Shown here: one piece after another, positions 46,253 to 54,266 of the stretch
How the letters are laid out: every line of letters begins with the position of its first letter
Numbering within the stretch: position 1 is the stretch's first letter
Origin: an uncultured Flavobacteriales bacterium
GTDB taxonomy: Bacteria; Bacteroidota; Bacteroidia; Flavobacteriales_G; Salibacteraceae
Assembly: GCA_937899835.1 (NCBI GenBank)
Contig: CALCCE010000096.1
Location: forward strand, 1-64,000
Length of the DNA: 64,000 nt
Direction: 5' to 3'
Notes under the pieces: model-generated
The model's input: only the letters and a program-made list of their open reading frames with translations
Databases searched by the model: none
What the model was told of the DNA's origin: nothing
Made by a program: the position numbers and the translations under genes

Positions 46253-46260
46253 CAAATATA
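46253..46260 (-). promoter_or_regulatory. -7 box TATATTTG for the M43 protease
   Basis: Exact TAnnTTTG match on the minus strand, 26 nt before ATG 46226. Only 5 bp separate it from the plus-strand box at 46266-46273. Confidence 0.55.
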
Positions 46261-46265
46261 GTGAT

Positions 46266-46273
46266 TAGTTTTG
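46266..46273 (+). promoter_or_regulatory. -7 box TAGTTTTG for the response regulator
   Basis: Exact TAnnTTTG match on the plus strand, 50 nt before ATG 46324. The divergent arrangement with 46253-46260 means the two promoters must compete for RNA polymerase. Confidence 0.55.
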
Positions 46274-46323
46274 CGGAGAAACCAACCGATTAATGTCCAC
46301 CCGGGCGATCCCATTTTGAACCA

Positions 46324-47019
46324 ATGAGTTATCGGATACTATTAGTCGACGACGAAGAAGCCCTTCGGGACAACATCCGACTTTTGTTGGAATTGGAAGG
46401 ATATGAAGTAACCGATGCCGAAGATGGTAAATCGGGCTTAGAAGCCTTTCACAAAGGCCGATGGGACCTGGTGGTTTTGGACGTGATGATGCCCCAGATG
46501 GATGGATTTGAAGTGTGCAGTGCCATCCGTAGGGTCAACTCTCGGGTGCCCGTCTTGTTTCTTACGGCCAAAAACGAAGGCGATGACCGGGTAGAGGGCT
46601 TGCGCCTGGGGGCCGACGACTACCTCACCAAGCCTTTTAATCTGGAAGAATTTCTATTGAGGGCCAAGAACCTCATCCGCCGAGGAGCTGAAGCCAGTGG
46701 TGGAGGGCAGGAATTTGAAACGTATTCGTTTGGCAACAACACGGTGAATTTTGTGACTTACGAAATTCAGGGGCAGAAAGGCAAGAAAAAAACCATTACC
46801 AAACGCGAAATTATGCTGTTGCGGCTCATGATTGAGCGAAAAAATCAGGTGGTGAGCCGGGAAGACATCCTCGAAAAGGTTTGGGGTTACGATATTTTTC
46901 CTTCTACCCGCACGATTGACAACTACATTCTCGCTTTCCGCAAATACTTTGAAGCAAACCCCAAACAGCCTTTGCACTTTCATTCCGTTCGTGGGGTAGG
47001 GTACAAGTTCACCGATTGA
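46324..47019 (+). CDS. Orphan OmpR/PhoB-type response regulator
   Basis: 231 residues. Receiver domain ~4-118 with acidic pair DDEE (~9-12), phospho-acceptor Asp in VVLDVMMPQMDG (~53), Thr in LFLTAKNEG (~81) and Lys in DYLTKPF (~103). A winged-helix Trans_reg_C domain follows (~135-230: TITKREIMLLRLMIERKNQVVSREDILEKVWGY ... RTIDNYILAFRKYF ... HFHSVRGVGYKF). No histidine kinase gene adjoins. It is transcribed away from the M43 protease gene. A hairpin terminator with T9 follows. Confidence 0.95.
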   Translation: MSYRILLVDDEEALRDNIRLLLELEGYEVTDAEDGKSGLEAFHKGRWDLVVLDVMMPQMDGFEVCSAIRRVNSRVPVLFLTAKNEGDDRVEGLRLGADDYLTKPFNLEEFLLRAKNLIRRGAEASGGGQEFETYSFGNNTVNFVTYEIQGQKGKKKTITKREIMLLRLMIERKNQVVSREDILEKVWGYDIFPSTRTIDNYILAFRKYFEANPKQPLHFHSVRGVGYKFTD

Positions 47020-47054
47020 GTAGTGTTTTGCCTTCCATTTTTGACCTGATGGCC

Positions 47055-47084
47055 TGATTTTGGCCAAAAAATCAATTTTTTTTT
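47055..47084 (+). terminator. Terminator of the response regulator gene
   Basis: TGATTTT (47055-47061) and AAAATCA (47068-47074) form a 7-bp stem around GGCCAA, followed by A and T9 (47076-47084); an alternative TGGCC/GGCCA pairing overlaps it. Confidence 0.7.
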
Positions 47085-47312
47085 AGCATTCCCAGTCTTT
47101 TAGTGACCGGTGCTAAAGTGGTGGTAAACGGCAACTTATCGCCTATGAGTGGCTGGAAACGACTGCCTGAAGGGCCGTAAAAAGCAGTTTTTTAAAAAAA
47201 AATTGAAGGGGCCTGCCAACCATTTGTCGTGCGTTTGCGTCTATGTTAATAGAACCACGGTTCAAAAAGATTTTTACGATCCTTGACACATTTAAGATTG
47301 CTTCCTGGTTAG

Positions 47313-47410
47313 AAAATGCCTGAAGAGAACACCATCCTCATTTACTATACTCCTTCTTTAGAGACTACACAAACAGAGAATAGCTAAAGTTCACTTCAGG
47401 CATTTTTGTT
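47313..47410 (+). ncRNA. Candidate structured small RNA (possibly 6S-Flavo-type)
   Basis: A gene-free 450-bp stretch contains a ~95-nt element. Its outer stem AAAATGCCTGAAG (47313-47325) pairs perfectly with CTTCAGGCATTTT (47394-47406); after an A-A mismatch GAAC pairs with GTTC (47327-47330 / 47389-47392). Inside, TTTA-CTAT (47341-47348) pairs with ATAG-C-TAAA (47380-47388), leaving a 10-nt 5' bubble and a ~31-nt apical region. The distal arm runs into TTTTTGTTT, terminator-like. TTGACA at 47283-47288 lies about 20 nt upstream of TTAGAA and may be its promoter. A long rod with an asymmetric bubble recalls 6S RNA, but the identity is not proved. Confidence 0.5.
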
Positions 47411-47438
47411 TCTTCCTTTAATGTGAAAGATTTTCCTA

Positions 47439-47467
47439 CCGGCCACTGCAAAGTGGCCGGTTTTTTT
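47439..47467 (+). terminator. Strong intrinsic terminator (GCAA loop, T7)
   Basis: CCGGCCACT (47439-47447), loop GCAA, AGTGGCCGG (47452-47460), T7 (47461-47467). It reads on the plus strand, where the only candidate transcript is the structured RNA just upstream, and it is 5 bp from the 3' end of the convergent nuclease gene. Confidence 0.9.
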
Positions 47468-47472
47468 ATGCC

Positions 47473-50286
47473 TCAATGGCAAAAGCGGCAATAGGGAGAT
47501 TCTGCCCGGTGTTGAAACGGCAAATTCGGATCATAGATTTCCCGAATCATTTCATGCAAAAAAGTGCCAAAATGTTCAGTAACAGCAGTATCGAGCATGG
47601 TTTCCCCTTCAATACTTAAAGGCATGAGGCCTTCGCTCAACTTGCGCATCGACGTAATGCCCGAAAGCACCGAATCTTGAGATTGGGCATGATAGAGGTA
47701 GGCATACATCATCAATTGCCGGGCCTTGGAAGCGGCAGGATCACTGAAAATGGTTTCAATGCTTTTCAGACGAAGCTCCTGAGGATAAACCACCCCCGTT
47801 TTATAATCAATGATGCGTAAATGATTGGATACCCGATCCATTCGGTCGGCTTTACCAATCAATCGAATGTGGCGTTCGCCCACCCTAATTTCCCGAGACA
47901 ATTCCTTTTCTAAAGCTAAGATGCTCAAACGACTGCCTTCGCCTTCCCACTTTTTGAGTTGCGCCAATTCGCCTCGCAAGAAGGTTTCGACAAACCGGAT
48001 CGCTACCCGCAAGGTGAGCAGGTTTTTGCCATTGCTGATTTCTTTTCGGTTGAACCGGGTGAGAAACACGGCTTCGGTTTTGGCGGCCGCCTGCTTCAAC
48101 ATGGCTTTGATGTCAGCTTCAGCTACTACCTGATTCACTTTTGGGGTGTAGAAGTCTTCCAGAACCTGGTGTACGAAATCGCCCAAAGTAGAAGCTTCGA
48201 TGGTTTCTTCAACTTCATCAGATTCTCGAATGCCTGCCACGTAGTTGTAGTAAAAATCGAGTGGGCAGTTCACGTATTTGTTCAAAGCCGAAGGGGAGAG
48301 TCCACGTTTCATGAAAGCATCGATTCCCTCTATGATCTCGGGTGTTTTCTGCACCATACTCACTTTCATTTCCTCCTTCACTACCGGCAGGCGCACAATA
48401 CTTTCTTTGATCTTCACCTTTGGGTTGACTTTGGGAAGCTCCTCCAAAATTTGAGTAATGAAGCGGCTTTTTTCACCACCACCCAGCGTATCGGGCTCGG
48501 TGTTGTAAATCACTTGCAATCGTTCGGTACGTTGCAAAAGGCGGTAAAAATGGTAGGCATATACGCCGTCTCGTTCGCGGTAAGTAGGCAGGTCGAATTC
48601 TCGCCGGAGGTCGTAGGGAATAAAGGAGGATTGGTTTTTACCTTCGGGCAGTTGGTCTTCGTTGGCCGAAAGTAAGATCACATTTTTAAAATCCAATGCC
48701 CGGGTTTCGAGCATGCCCATCAATTGCAGCCCTTGCAGCGGTTCACCATAAAAGGTGAGGTGCTCCTGGCCTACCATGCGGTTAAAAAACAAGCGCAAGG
48801 TGCGCAGGCTGCTCATCGTGCCCTGGTTGGTCACCAAGCGGAGCAATTGCTGAATCACCAAATGGTAGCGGTACAAATATTCGAGTTCGAGCGAAGGAAG
48901 GTCCGTTGCTGTTTTGGTTGCACTTAGGCGATCTCTGAATACACCTACCAGTTGTTGCAACGCTTTTAAAGCCAGCAAGGGTTGGTCTTGCCAATCTTCG
49001 AAAAGTGTTTCCAGGGGAGCGAAGGCCGGATGCATCTCCTCCGGCAAGAGTGCCTTTAGTTCTTTAGGGGTTAACCAAACCCGGTTGCGCGTTCTGATGG
49101 CCTTGAGAGCGGCTTGGCCCAATTGAAAACCATCAGGCAAGTGCTTTAAGAAAGGGTGGTTGAGTACCGCCAGCACATCCCTAAAATAGAATGAGCCGCT
49201 GCGGCCCCAGCGATTGGCATTGTCATGGAGCTGGAGAATGGCGGTCCACAAACTGTGTAAAACGGTATTTTTTAATGGGTAGCCCATCGTGATATTCACG
49301 TGCTCAAAATGATCGGGTAGGGCTTGCAAAACCGGAACCAATAGCGACTGATTGGCCAACACCACCACCGTTTCGGTGCTCTCTGATTCAGGAATACTGG
49401 CCAGTAACTGACCCGCCAGCCTGGCCTGGCCAATGTTTCCGGCAACTCCGGTTACCTCAATGGTTTTGGGCAGCTGAGACAAATACGACTCTTCGAAGCG
49501 AAAGGGGAAATTTGAGAAGCGATTTTTGATGCCACTGAAATATTCACCCGCCTCCTGAGCGGGATTGTTGGTGTAATATGCGTCCGTGTCCCAGAATACT
49601 TCCGCTTTGCCTTGTACCAGCAGAATTTTGAGAATTCTTTCCTGGGCTTTGTTCAGGGCATAATGCCCAACAAAAATCAATTTCTTCCAGGTACGTCCTT
49701 CCAGTTCGAATGGAGTGTTGGGAGCTTGTTTTTCGAGTTGTTCCACCGCTTTTCGGGCAGCCAATCCGGCCCAACCTAAGTTTTGAGCCTCCAGGTTTTT
49801 GCGCAACGACAGGTAATAGCGCCCCAGGGCTTCCCAAAATTGCAGGTACTGCTCTTGCACATTGCTCAATCCTTCGTTCGAGGGATTCCAAAGTTCAAGG
49901 GCGCGGGTTTCGTTCACGAAGCGAAACAGCTGTGGAGCATCTACCAACTGACCATCTACCTCATTGAAGTCATTCAACAATTGTTGTCCCCAGGTCATGA
50001 ACTCCTCAAAGGGTTGGGCATCTGCCCCTTCCAATTCCTGATAAACCGAATAAAAGGCAAACAGCAGTGGTATCGACTCCGGAACCACCGTTTCTGAAAG
50101 GGTTTCGATGAGCTCTTCGAAAGTCATCACCCGCGGGGCCCAAATGGTGCGCCCGGCAGCCTCACCAAGGTAGCGTTTCAGAAAGAGGCCCGAACGCCGG
50201 CTGGGCATTACCACTACTACTTCGTCGAGCGAGTCGGCGTAGCGGTCGATCAGTTGTTTGGCAATGGTTTTAAGGAAGGCTTCCAC
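47473..50286 (-). CDS. AddB-like PD-(D/E)XK nuclease/inactivated helicase subunit
   Basis: 937 residues from GTG 50286 (MEAFLKTIAKQLIDRYADSLDEVVVVMPSRRSGLFLKRYLGE, the usual AddB-like opening of Bacteroidota); TTG 50319 is an alternative and no ATG fits. The long middle shows helicase-like NVILLSANEDQLPEG and a YRERDGVYAYHFYRLLQR motif region. The C-terminal nuclease has YVNCPLDFYYNYVAGI, then IRLIGKADRMDRVSNHLRIIDYKTG (catalytic D...DYK) and ends SPYCRFCH, so Cys residues flank the nuclease as in AddB-type Fe-S clusters. It should pair with the helicase at 54267-57413 in double-strand-break resection. It follows the TPR gene by 46 nt. Confidence 0.85.
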   Translation of the reverse strand: MEAFLKTIAKQLIDRYADSLDEVVVVMPSRRSGLFLKRYLGEAAGRTIWAPRVMTFEELIETLSETVVPESIPLLFAFYSVYQELEGADAQPFEEFMTWGQQLLNDFNEVDGQLVDAPQLFRFVNETRALELWNPSNEGLSNVQEQYLQFWEALGRYYLSLRKNLEAQNLGWAGLAARKAVEQLEKQAPNTPFELEGRTWKKLIFVGHYALNKAQERILKILLVQGKAEVFWDTDAYYTNNPAQEAGEYFSGIKNRFSNFPFRFEESYLSQLPKTIEVTGVAGNIGQARLAGQLLASIPESESTETVVVLANQSLLVPVLQALPDHFEHVNITMGYPLKNTVLHSLWTAILQLHDNANRWGRSGSFYFRDVLAVLNHPFLKHLPDGFQLGQAALKAIRTRNRVWLTPKELKALLPEEMHPAFAPLETLFEDWQDQPLLALKALQQLVGVFRDRLSATKTATDLPSLELEYLYRYHLVIQQLLRLVTNQGTMSSLRTLRLFFNRMVGQEHLTFYGEPLQGLQLMGMLETRALDFKNVILLSANEDQLPEGKNQSSFIPYDLRREFDLPTYRERDGVYAYHFYRLLQRTERLQVIYNTEPDTLGGGEKSRFITQILEELPKVNPKVKIKESIVRLPVVKEEMKVSMVQKTPEIIEGIDAFMKRGLSPSALNKYVNCPLDFYYNYVAGIRESDEVEETIEASTLGDFVHQVLEDFYTPKVNQVVAEADIKAMLKQAAAKTEAVFLTRFNRKEISNGKNLLTLRVAIRFVETFLRGELAQLKKWEGEGSRLSILALEKELSREIRVGERHIRLIGKADRMDRVSNHLRIIDYKTGVVYPQELRLKSIETIFSDPAASKARQLMMYAYLYHAQSQDSVLSGITSMRKLSEGLMPLSIEGETMLDTAVTEHFGTFLHEMIREIYDPNLPFQHRAESPYCRFCH

Positions 50287-50332
50287 GGCGGTGGCGTAAA
50301 TGTACGCCAAGCCATTCAATCAGGAGAAGAAC

Positions 50333-50965
50333 TTAAGCTTCGCCCTTGAAGCCCCGGCGAACAAATTGGGTGAATTCTTTCCAGGTTTCTTTGGATTGAA
50401 ATACGCGACTGATCATCGATAAATGATCCCCTAAAGAGGCCGGTGGAGGAGGTGTTTCAGTCTCGGCTTTTACACCAGGCTGTACGGAAATCCCAGATTC
50501 GGCCAGCTGCATTTTCTGAAGTGCTTTTTCTTTGCGCTCTTGGGCAAGATAGGCTTGCGCATCGGCCAATTTGTCGGCCTGCTTCACCAATCTTTTTGCG
50601 TCTTCCTTGCGTCCGAGCTTTTCTTGAAGTAAGCCCAGGTTGTTGTGCGCTACGGCATCAAACGGATCGAGTTGTACGGCGATTTCATAATCTTTGATGG
50701 CACCGCTGGTGTCGCCCATGGTATCGCGGATGTAGGCACGACTGCTGTACCGATAAGGGTTGGAAGGTTGCAGCTCCTGTGCGCGGTCGAGATCCTTGAG
50801 CGATTTTCGCAACTGACGAATGTGATAGTAAGCCACTGCACGTTCACTCAACACGTCGGCATCTTCTTTCAAGGCTAAGGATTCGGTAAAATCCTCAATC
50901 GCCCCTTTGTAATCTTTTCTGGCATACTTTTGCTTGCCCCGTTCAAAGAAATTCACTGCGTCCAT
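50333..50965 (-). CDS. TPR-repeat protein, operonic with the AddB-like gene
   Basis: 210 residues from ATG 50965. Four consecutive tetratricopeptide repeats cover ~1-130 (FFERGKQKYARKDYKGAIEDFTESLAL, LSERAVAYYHIRQLRKSLKDLDRAQEL, YRYSSRAYIRDTMGDTSGAIKDYEIAVQL, AHNNLGLLQEKLGRKEDAKRLVKQA). The last 80 residues are charged and low in order. Cytoplasmic scaffold, partner unknown. An exact TAGTTTTG box at 50985-50992 precedes it; TTG 50980 lies only 4 nt after that box and could be a leaderless start adding five residues. Confidence 0.85.
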   Translation of the reverse strand: MDAVNFFERGKQKYARKDYKGAIEDFTESLALKEDADVLSERAVAYYHIRQLRKSLKDLDRAQELQPSNPYRYSSRAYIRDTMGDTSGAIKDYEIAVQLDPFDAVAHNNLGLLQEKLGRKEDAKRLVKQADKLADAQAYLAQERKEKALQKMQLAESGISVQPGVKAETETPPPPASLGDHLSMISRVFQSKETWKEFTQFVRRGFKGEA

Positions 50966-50984
50966 GGCGTCCTTTTCCAAGGAA

Positions 50985-50992
50985 CAAAACTA
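50985..50992 (-). promoter_or_regulatory. -7 box TAGTTTTG for the TPR/AddB-like operon
   Basis: Exact TAnnTTTG match on the minus strand, 19 nt before ATG 50965 and 4 nt before the in-frame TTG 50980. Confidence 0.55.
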
Positions 50993-51022
50993 CTCCAATC
51001 TTTGTTGAGCGAAGCGCTGATT

Positions 51023-51286
51023 ATGTCACAAACCGAACACTATCCGATCTTTCGGAAATATCCAAACGGGGCCTCCTTTTTTCGAATCGATTCTCCACGC
51101 CTTTTTACCGAACTCAAACTTACTCCAAGCTTCTTCAGCTTAGAACAAATTCAGGCCACCATTCATCCGGATCGCTTGCTGATCTCCGACATGGTAGAAA
51201 TGCGTTCGGGTTATTGGGAGCCTTCCTCTGAAGAGGAGTTTGCTGAACGCCTCGCATGGTGTGAGAAAAACCTCAAGTCCTTTTAA
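51023..51286 (+). CDS. Small conserved hypothetical protein (87 aa)
   Basis: 87 residues from ATG 51023; the frame is open to 50930 but the extra part would overlap the divergent TPR gene. Sequence features: YPIFRKYPNGASFFRIDSPRLFTELKL, IHPDRLLISDMVEMRSGYW, EEEFAERLAWCEKNLKSF. Soluble, no motif of known function. A one-mismatch -7 box AATCTTTG lies at 50997-51004. Its stop overlaps the end of the convergent cREC pseudogene by 4 bp. Confidence 0.65.
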   Translation: MSQTEHYPIFRKYPNGASFFRIDSPRLFTELKLTPSFFSLEQIQATIHPDRLLISDMVEMRSGYWEPSSEEEFAERLAWCEKNLKSF

Positions 51287-51621
51287 GAATTCTCCCGCAG
51301 GTGCTTTTGATAATTGGTGAGTAGCGAACGAATTTGTTCAGCTGCTATGGGGTTGGCAGAATGCACCTCAAACCGCAATTGCCGCGAATCCAGGCCACTT
51401 TTGTACACCAACCACCGGGCAGCCAGATAGCCGTCCTAATCTGCCGAACCGTTTTCATCCAGGCCAAGGTCGTTGTCAAAACTGATGAAATAGGGCAAGC
51501 CGTGTGCTAAGATGTAGTCTACGAAATCCCAATAGGTGCGCACCACCACAAATTCAGCTTCCCTGCCGGGATACACCATAGAGACCGTTCATACGTCGTC
51601 CAGAAACAGTTGATAGGTCAC
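51283..51621 (-). pseudogene. Cyclic-phosphate-processing receiver (cREC) domain protein, two in-frame stops
   Basis: From GTG 51621 a 112-codon frame reads MTYQLFLDDV*TVSMVYPGREAE..., FISFDNDLGLDENGSAD*DGYLAARWLVYKSGL and FEVHSANPIAAEQIRSLLTNY to TAA 51283. The LFLDD(V/I)R opening, SFDNDLG core and HSANP..A..I ending are those of the cREC (cyclic-phosphate processing receiver) family, ~110 residues. Codon 11 is TGA where family members have Arg (CGA to TGA) and codon 62 is TAG. Length and frame are otherwise intact. The GTG overlaps the stop of the upstream membrane-protein gene (GTGA), implying former translational coupling. Confidence 0.7.
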
Positions 51622-53231
51622 GGTTGGGATGCTTTTTTATACAAGCTACAGCGGTCGGTGGAGGCCACTATTTCAAATTGATTTTGCAGCAATTGCATTA
51701 CCTCTACCGCACATTCATCCGCTCGTTCTACGCCGTTGTGGAGTAAAAATACATAGTCGATCGGTCGCGTTTCATGTTTCGGGTCCGACCGCCAATGAAG
51801 GCAGGGAAAGTCAGGTGCTGTTGGACTGAGTTGTGTATGGGGCAATTGATCGCGGTTCCAGGCCACTGGAAAATAACCGGTTCCGGCTTCGTAATTGTCT
51901 AAAATGACCAAAGGTTTATCGGCTCCAAGGTAGTTGGAAAAGTGGAGGTGGAGCCAATTGTCGGAATGATTGATCGGCAATACCACACTGTTGGCAGGAA
52001 TAGAAGCCCCAACAGTTTCGCATTCCCGGGCCGTATCACTGAGGCTTTTGAGGGCTTTCCCATAAAATATATTGAGTTGGAAACTGCTAAAAAGAACGAC
52101 CAGTGCCGCAACCCCAATGCCCCACCGGTAGAGTTTCAGGGAACTGATCCACAGCAGTAGGAACAAAAAACTTACCCAGGCCAATCGGGTGGAAATATAT
52201 CCGGCAGCACCATCGGAATCGGGCAGAAACAGGTAGAGCCCCATAATTCCTATCCAGCACGAAAGCCAATACAGTGGCATCGACCAGACGGCATTTCCTT
52301 GTTGCGGAGTGGCCTCCGCTTGTTGCTTTTTTTGCTTCCACAAACGAATGCCTTGTCCAATAAGTCCCAACAAAAGCAAACCATAGATGGCGTAGGCTAT
52401 CAGTTGCGTGTGCTGAATCTCCTCGTCGAAGTTATAGGCAATGAGTGGGCGGGCTTGAGTGAGCCATTGTAGCAATTCCGAAGTGGCGATGAACACATCA
52501 TCGCCCAAATCGGGCCGTGAAAGAAAATAGTTGATGAAGAAAACCAGCGGGAGGGAGGCGGCCAACAACAAACGGCCGAGTTGCTGTAGTAGCCCTTGCA
52601 TGGCGGCTTTCCGGTCTCCATCGTCAGGAAACAAGCCCTTGAATACGATCCGGGCACCAATCACAAGCCCCAGCAAGGCAAATACAAAGAGGTGTGAAAA
52701 ATAGGTGAGGGTGAGCAGTACAAACAATTGGAGGGTTTGCCCCCACGTAAGTCTTCGGGTTTCGTTTCGGATCCAAAAGGAAAGGGTGAAAAACAAAAGC
52801 ACCAGGCCCAAAGAAAAATTGTAAAAGCCCAGTTGAAAGAGGTAAGCGTAGCAAAAAGGAAACACCAGATAGCTCACACCCACGTTTTGTGGAGCAATGG
52901 TTTGGATCAACCTGCGAAAGGCGAGGGGCAGGCCAGCAAGATAGATCAGCAGCAATACTTTTTCGGCCAGAAAAGCAGGTAAAAAGCTACCAAACAGGCC
53001 AAGTATAAAATGGCCAATCCAATTGGGCAAGGCCTCAGTTTGCAGTTCAAAATACGCTTGCAGCACCGGAGCATCTCCGGTGAGGAGCGAACGAATCAAT
53101 TGCGCATTGTAGAGGTGGGCAGCCCCGTCGAGGGTCGGAAAATAATGCCATGCCAAGGCCGGCAGGGCATTGGCCACCAGGAGAGCTAAAAAAAGCAGGA
53201 ACTCGTATTTTCGAAGGTATTGCACGCTCAT
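51618..53231 (-). CDS. Multi-pass membrane protein (GT-C glycosyltransferase-like)
   Basis: 537 residues from ATG 53231 (MSVQYLRKYEFLLFLALL); ATG 53258 adds nine residues. About 10-11 membrane helices lie between residues ~10 and ~400, with an extracytoplasmic loop after TM1 (HYFPTLDGAAHLYNAQLIRSLL) carrying acidic residues, and a soluble C-terminal domain of ~150 residues (ETVGASIPANSVVLPINHSDNWLHLHFSNYLG). This layout recalls GT-C lipid-linked-sugar glycosyltransferases, but no definite family was recognised. Its stop overlaps the start of the cREC pseudogene. It follows the ElaA-like gene by 58 nt. Confidence 0.7.
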   Translation of the reverse strand: MSVQYLRKYEFLLFLALLVANALPALAWHYFPTLDGAAHLYNAQLIRSLLTGDAPVLQAYFELQTEALPNWIGHFILGLFGSFLPAFLAEKVLLLIYLAGLPLAFRRLIQTIAPQNVGVSYLVFPFCYAYLFQLGFYNFSLGLVLLFFTLSFWIRNETRRLTWGQTLQLFVLLTLTYFSHLFVFALLGLVIGARIVFKGLFPDDGDRKAAMQGLLQQLGRLLLAASLPLVFFINYFLSRPDLGDDVFIATSELLQWLTQARPLIAYNFDEEIQHTQLIAYAIYGLLLLGLIGQGIRLWKQKKQQAEATPQQGNAVWSMPLYWLSCWIGIMGLYLFLPDSDGAAGYISTRLAWVSFLFLLLWISSLKLYRWGIGVAALVVLFSSFQLNIFYGKALKSLSDTARECETVGASIPANSVVLPINHSDNWLHLHFSNYLGADKPLVILDNYEAGTGYFPVAWNRDQLPHTQLSPTAPDFPCLHWRSDPKHETRPIDYVFLLHNGVERADECAVEVMQLLQNQFEIVASTDRCSLYKKASQP

Positions 53232-53289
53232 CACCGTTTCACCGGCCAAAATACGCATTCAACTCAGACGATTGTTTGATGGCCTGGAA

Positions 53290-53754
53290 TCACTTGCGCA
53301 ACATGGCAACGTGTGGAATGCCGTCTTCGAGGTATACTTCACTGATGGTGTTAAACCCCCACCGTTGGTAGTAACCTTGCAGGTGCTCCTGAGCCGATAG
53401 TTTGATGGCCTGATGCCCCCAGGTGTGCTCACAATGTTGCAGGGTGCGTTGCAGCAATTCGTGCCCAAGTCCACTGCCCCGTACCGAGGCCGAGGTTACA
53501 ACCCGGCCAATGGCCAATTCGGAATATGCCAATCCGGCTGGCAGTACCCGGGAATAGGCAACTGGCTGGTCATTAGAATCAATGGCAAAACAGTGATAGG
53601 CCGCTTCATCCAGGCCATCTAAATCCTGGTAAACGCAGTCTTGTTCCACCACAAAAACTTCCGACCGTAGCGCCATGATCCGATAGAGGATGACAACCTC
53701 TAAATCGGCCAACTTTTTCCAATGCCAGGAGTAGCTGTTTTTGGGCATGGTCAT
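53290..53754 (-). CDS. ElaA-like GNAT acetyltransferase
   Basis: 154 residues from ATG 53754 (MTMPKNSYSWHWKKLADL); ATG 53748 is equally possible and the frame is open to 53817. The ElaA pattern is clear: YRIMALRSEVFVVEQDCVYQDLDGLDEAAYHC, AYSRVLPAG, IGRVVTSASVRGSGLGHELLQRTLQHC (acetyl-CoA loop RGSGLG) and LSAQEHLQGYYQRWGF. Probable N-acetyltransferase of unknown substrate. An exact TAGATTTG box ends 6 nt upstream of ATG 53754. Confidence 0.92.
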   Translation of the reverse strand: MTMPKNSYSWHWKKLADLEVVILYRIMALRSEVFVVEQDCVYQDLDGLDEAAYHCFAIDSNDQPVAYSRVLPAGLAYSELAIGRVVTSASVRGSGLGHELLQRTLQHCEHTWGHQAIKLSAQEHLQGYYQRWGFNTISEVYLEDGIPHVAMLRK

Positions 53755-53760
53755 GCAGAA

Positions 53761-53768
53761 CAAATCTA
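53761..53768 (-). promoter_or_regulatory. -7 box TAGATTTG for the ElaA-like gene
   Basis: Exact TAnnTTTG match on the minus strand, 6 nt before ATG 53754. It sits in a 45-bp gap between divergent genes; a one-mismatch plus-strand box AAGGTTTG (53790-53797) precedes the SRPBCC gene. Confidence 0.55.
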
Positions 53769-53799
53769 ACAGCACCGTGTTAGAGTGAAAAGGTTTGAT

Positions 53800-54210
53800 A
53801 TGAAAATCTATCAGCATGTGGCCGAACAGGTTGTTCCAACTACCCTCAACCGGGCTTGGGCTTTCTTTTCGGATGCCCGGAATTTGAAGAACATCACGCC
53901 GGAGGAAATGAATTTTGTGATTTTGAGTGATTTAGGCGATGGAAAAGTGTATCCAGGAATGCTGATTCACTACAAGGTGAGCCCTTTGCTCAATATTCCG
54001 CTGCGGTGGACCACCGAAATCACCAATGTGAAAGAGGGTGAATACTTTATCGACGAGCAGCGCTTCGGACCCTTTGCCATGTGGCACCACGAGCACTATT
54101 TTAAAGAAGTGGAAGGTGGCGTCTACATGCGCGATCAGGTAGATTATGCCATACCATTCGGTCCTTTGGGCCGATTGGCGCACGCCATAACTGTGAAAAA
54201 TCGGGTATAA
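53800..54210 (+). CDS. SRPBCC (START-like) family protein, truncated by an in-frame TAA
   Basis: 136 residues from ATG 53800 (GTG 53785 is also in frame). MKIYQHVAEQVVPTTLNRAWAFFSDARNLKNITPEEMNF ... VYPGMLIHYKVSPLLNIPLRWTTEI ... YFIDEQRFGPFAMWHHEHYF ... VYMRDQVDYAIPFGPLGRLAH is a SRPBCC ligand-binding fold. After VKNRV comes TAA (54208-54210); the frame then continues EIFAYRNKMLQSLF to a second TAA at 54298-54300. That segment is the normal end of the family's long C-terminal helix, so the gene carries a premature stop costing ~20-30 residues. The continuation would overlap the convergent helicase gene by ~34 bp. Confidence 0.8.
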   Translation: MKIYQHVAEQVVPTTLNRAWAFFSDARNLKNITPEEMNFVILSDLGDGKVYPGMLIHYKVSPLLNIPLRWTTEITNVKEGEYFIDEQRFGPFAMWHHEHYFKEVEGGVYMRDQVDYAIPFGPLGRLAHAITVKNRV

Positions 54211-54266
54211 GAGATTTTTGCGTACCGCAACAAAATGTTGCAATCCTTATTTCCTGCCAGACAGCC

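Noticed and set aside
47959-48675. 238-codon plus-strand open frame inside the AddB-like gene
   Set aside because: Antisense to conserved nuclease motifs; no start signal or recognisable product.
51283-51621. Selenocysteine or other recoding of TGA in the cREC gene
   Set aside because: The codon aligns with a conserved Arg, a second stop (TAG) lies downstream, and no selenocysteine element was seen.
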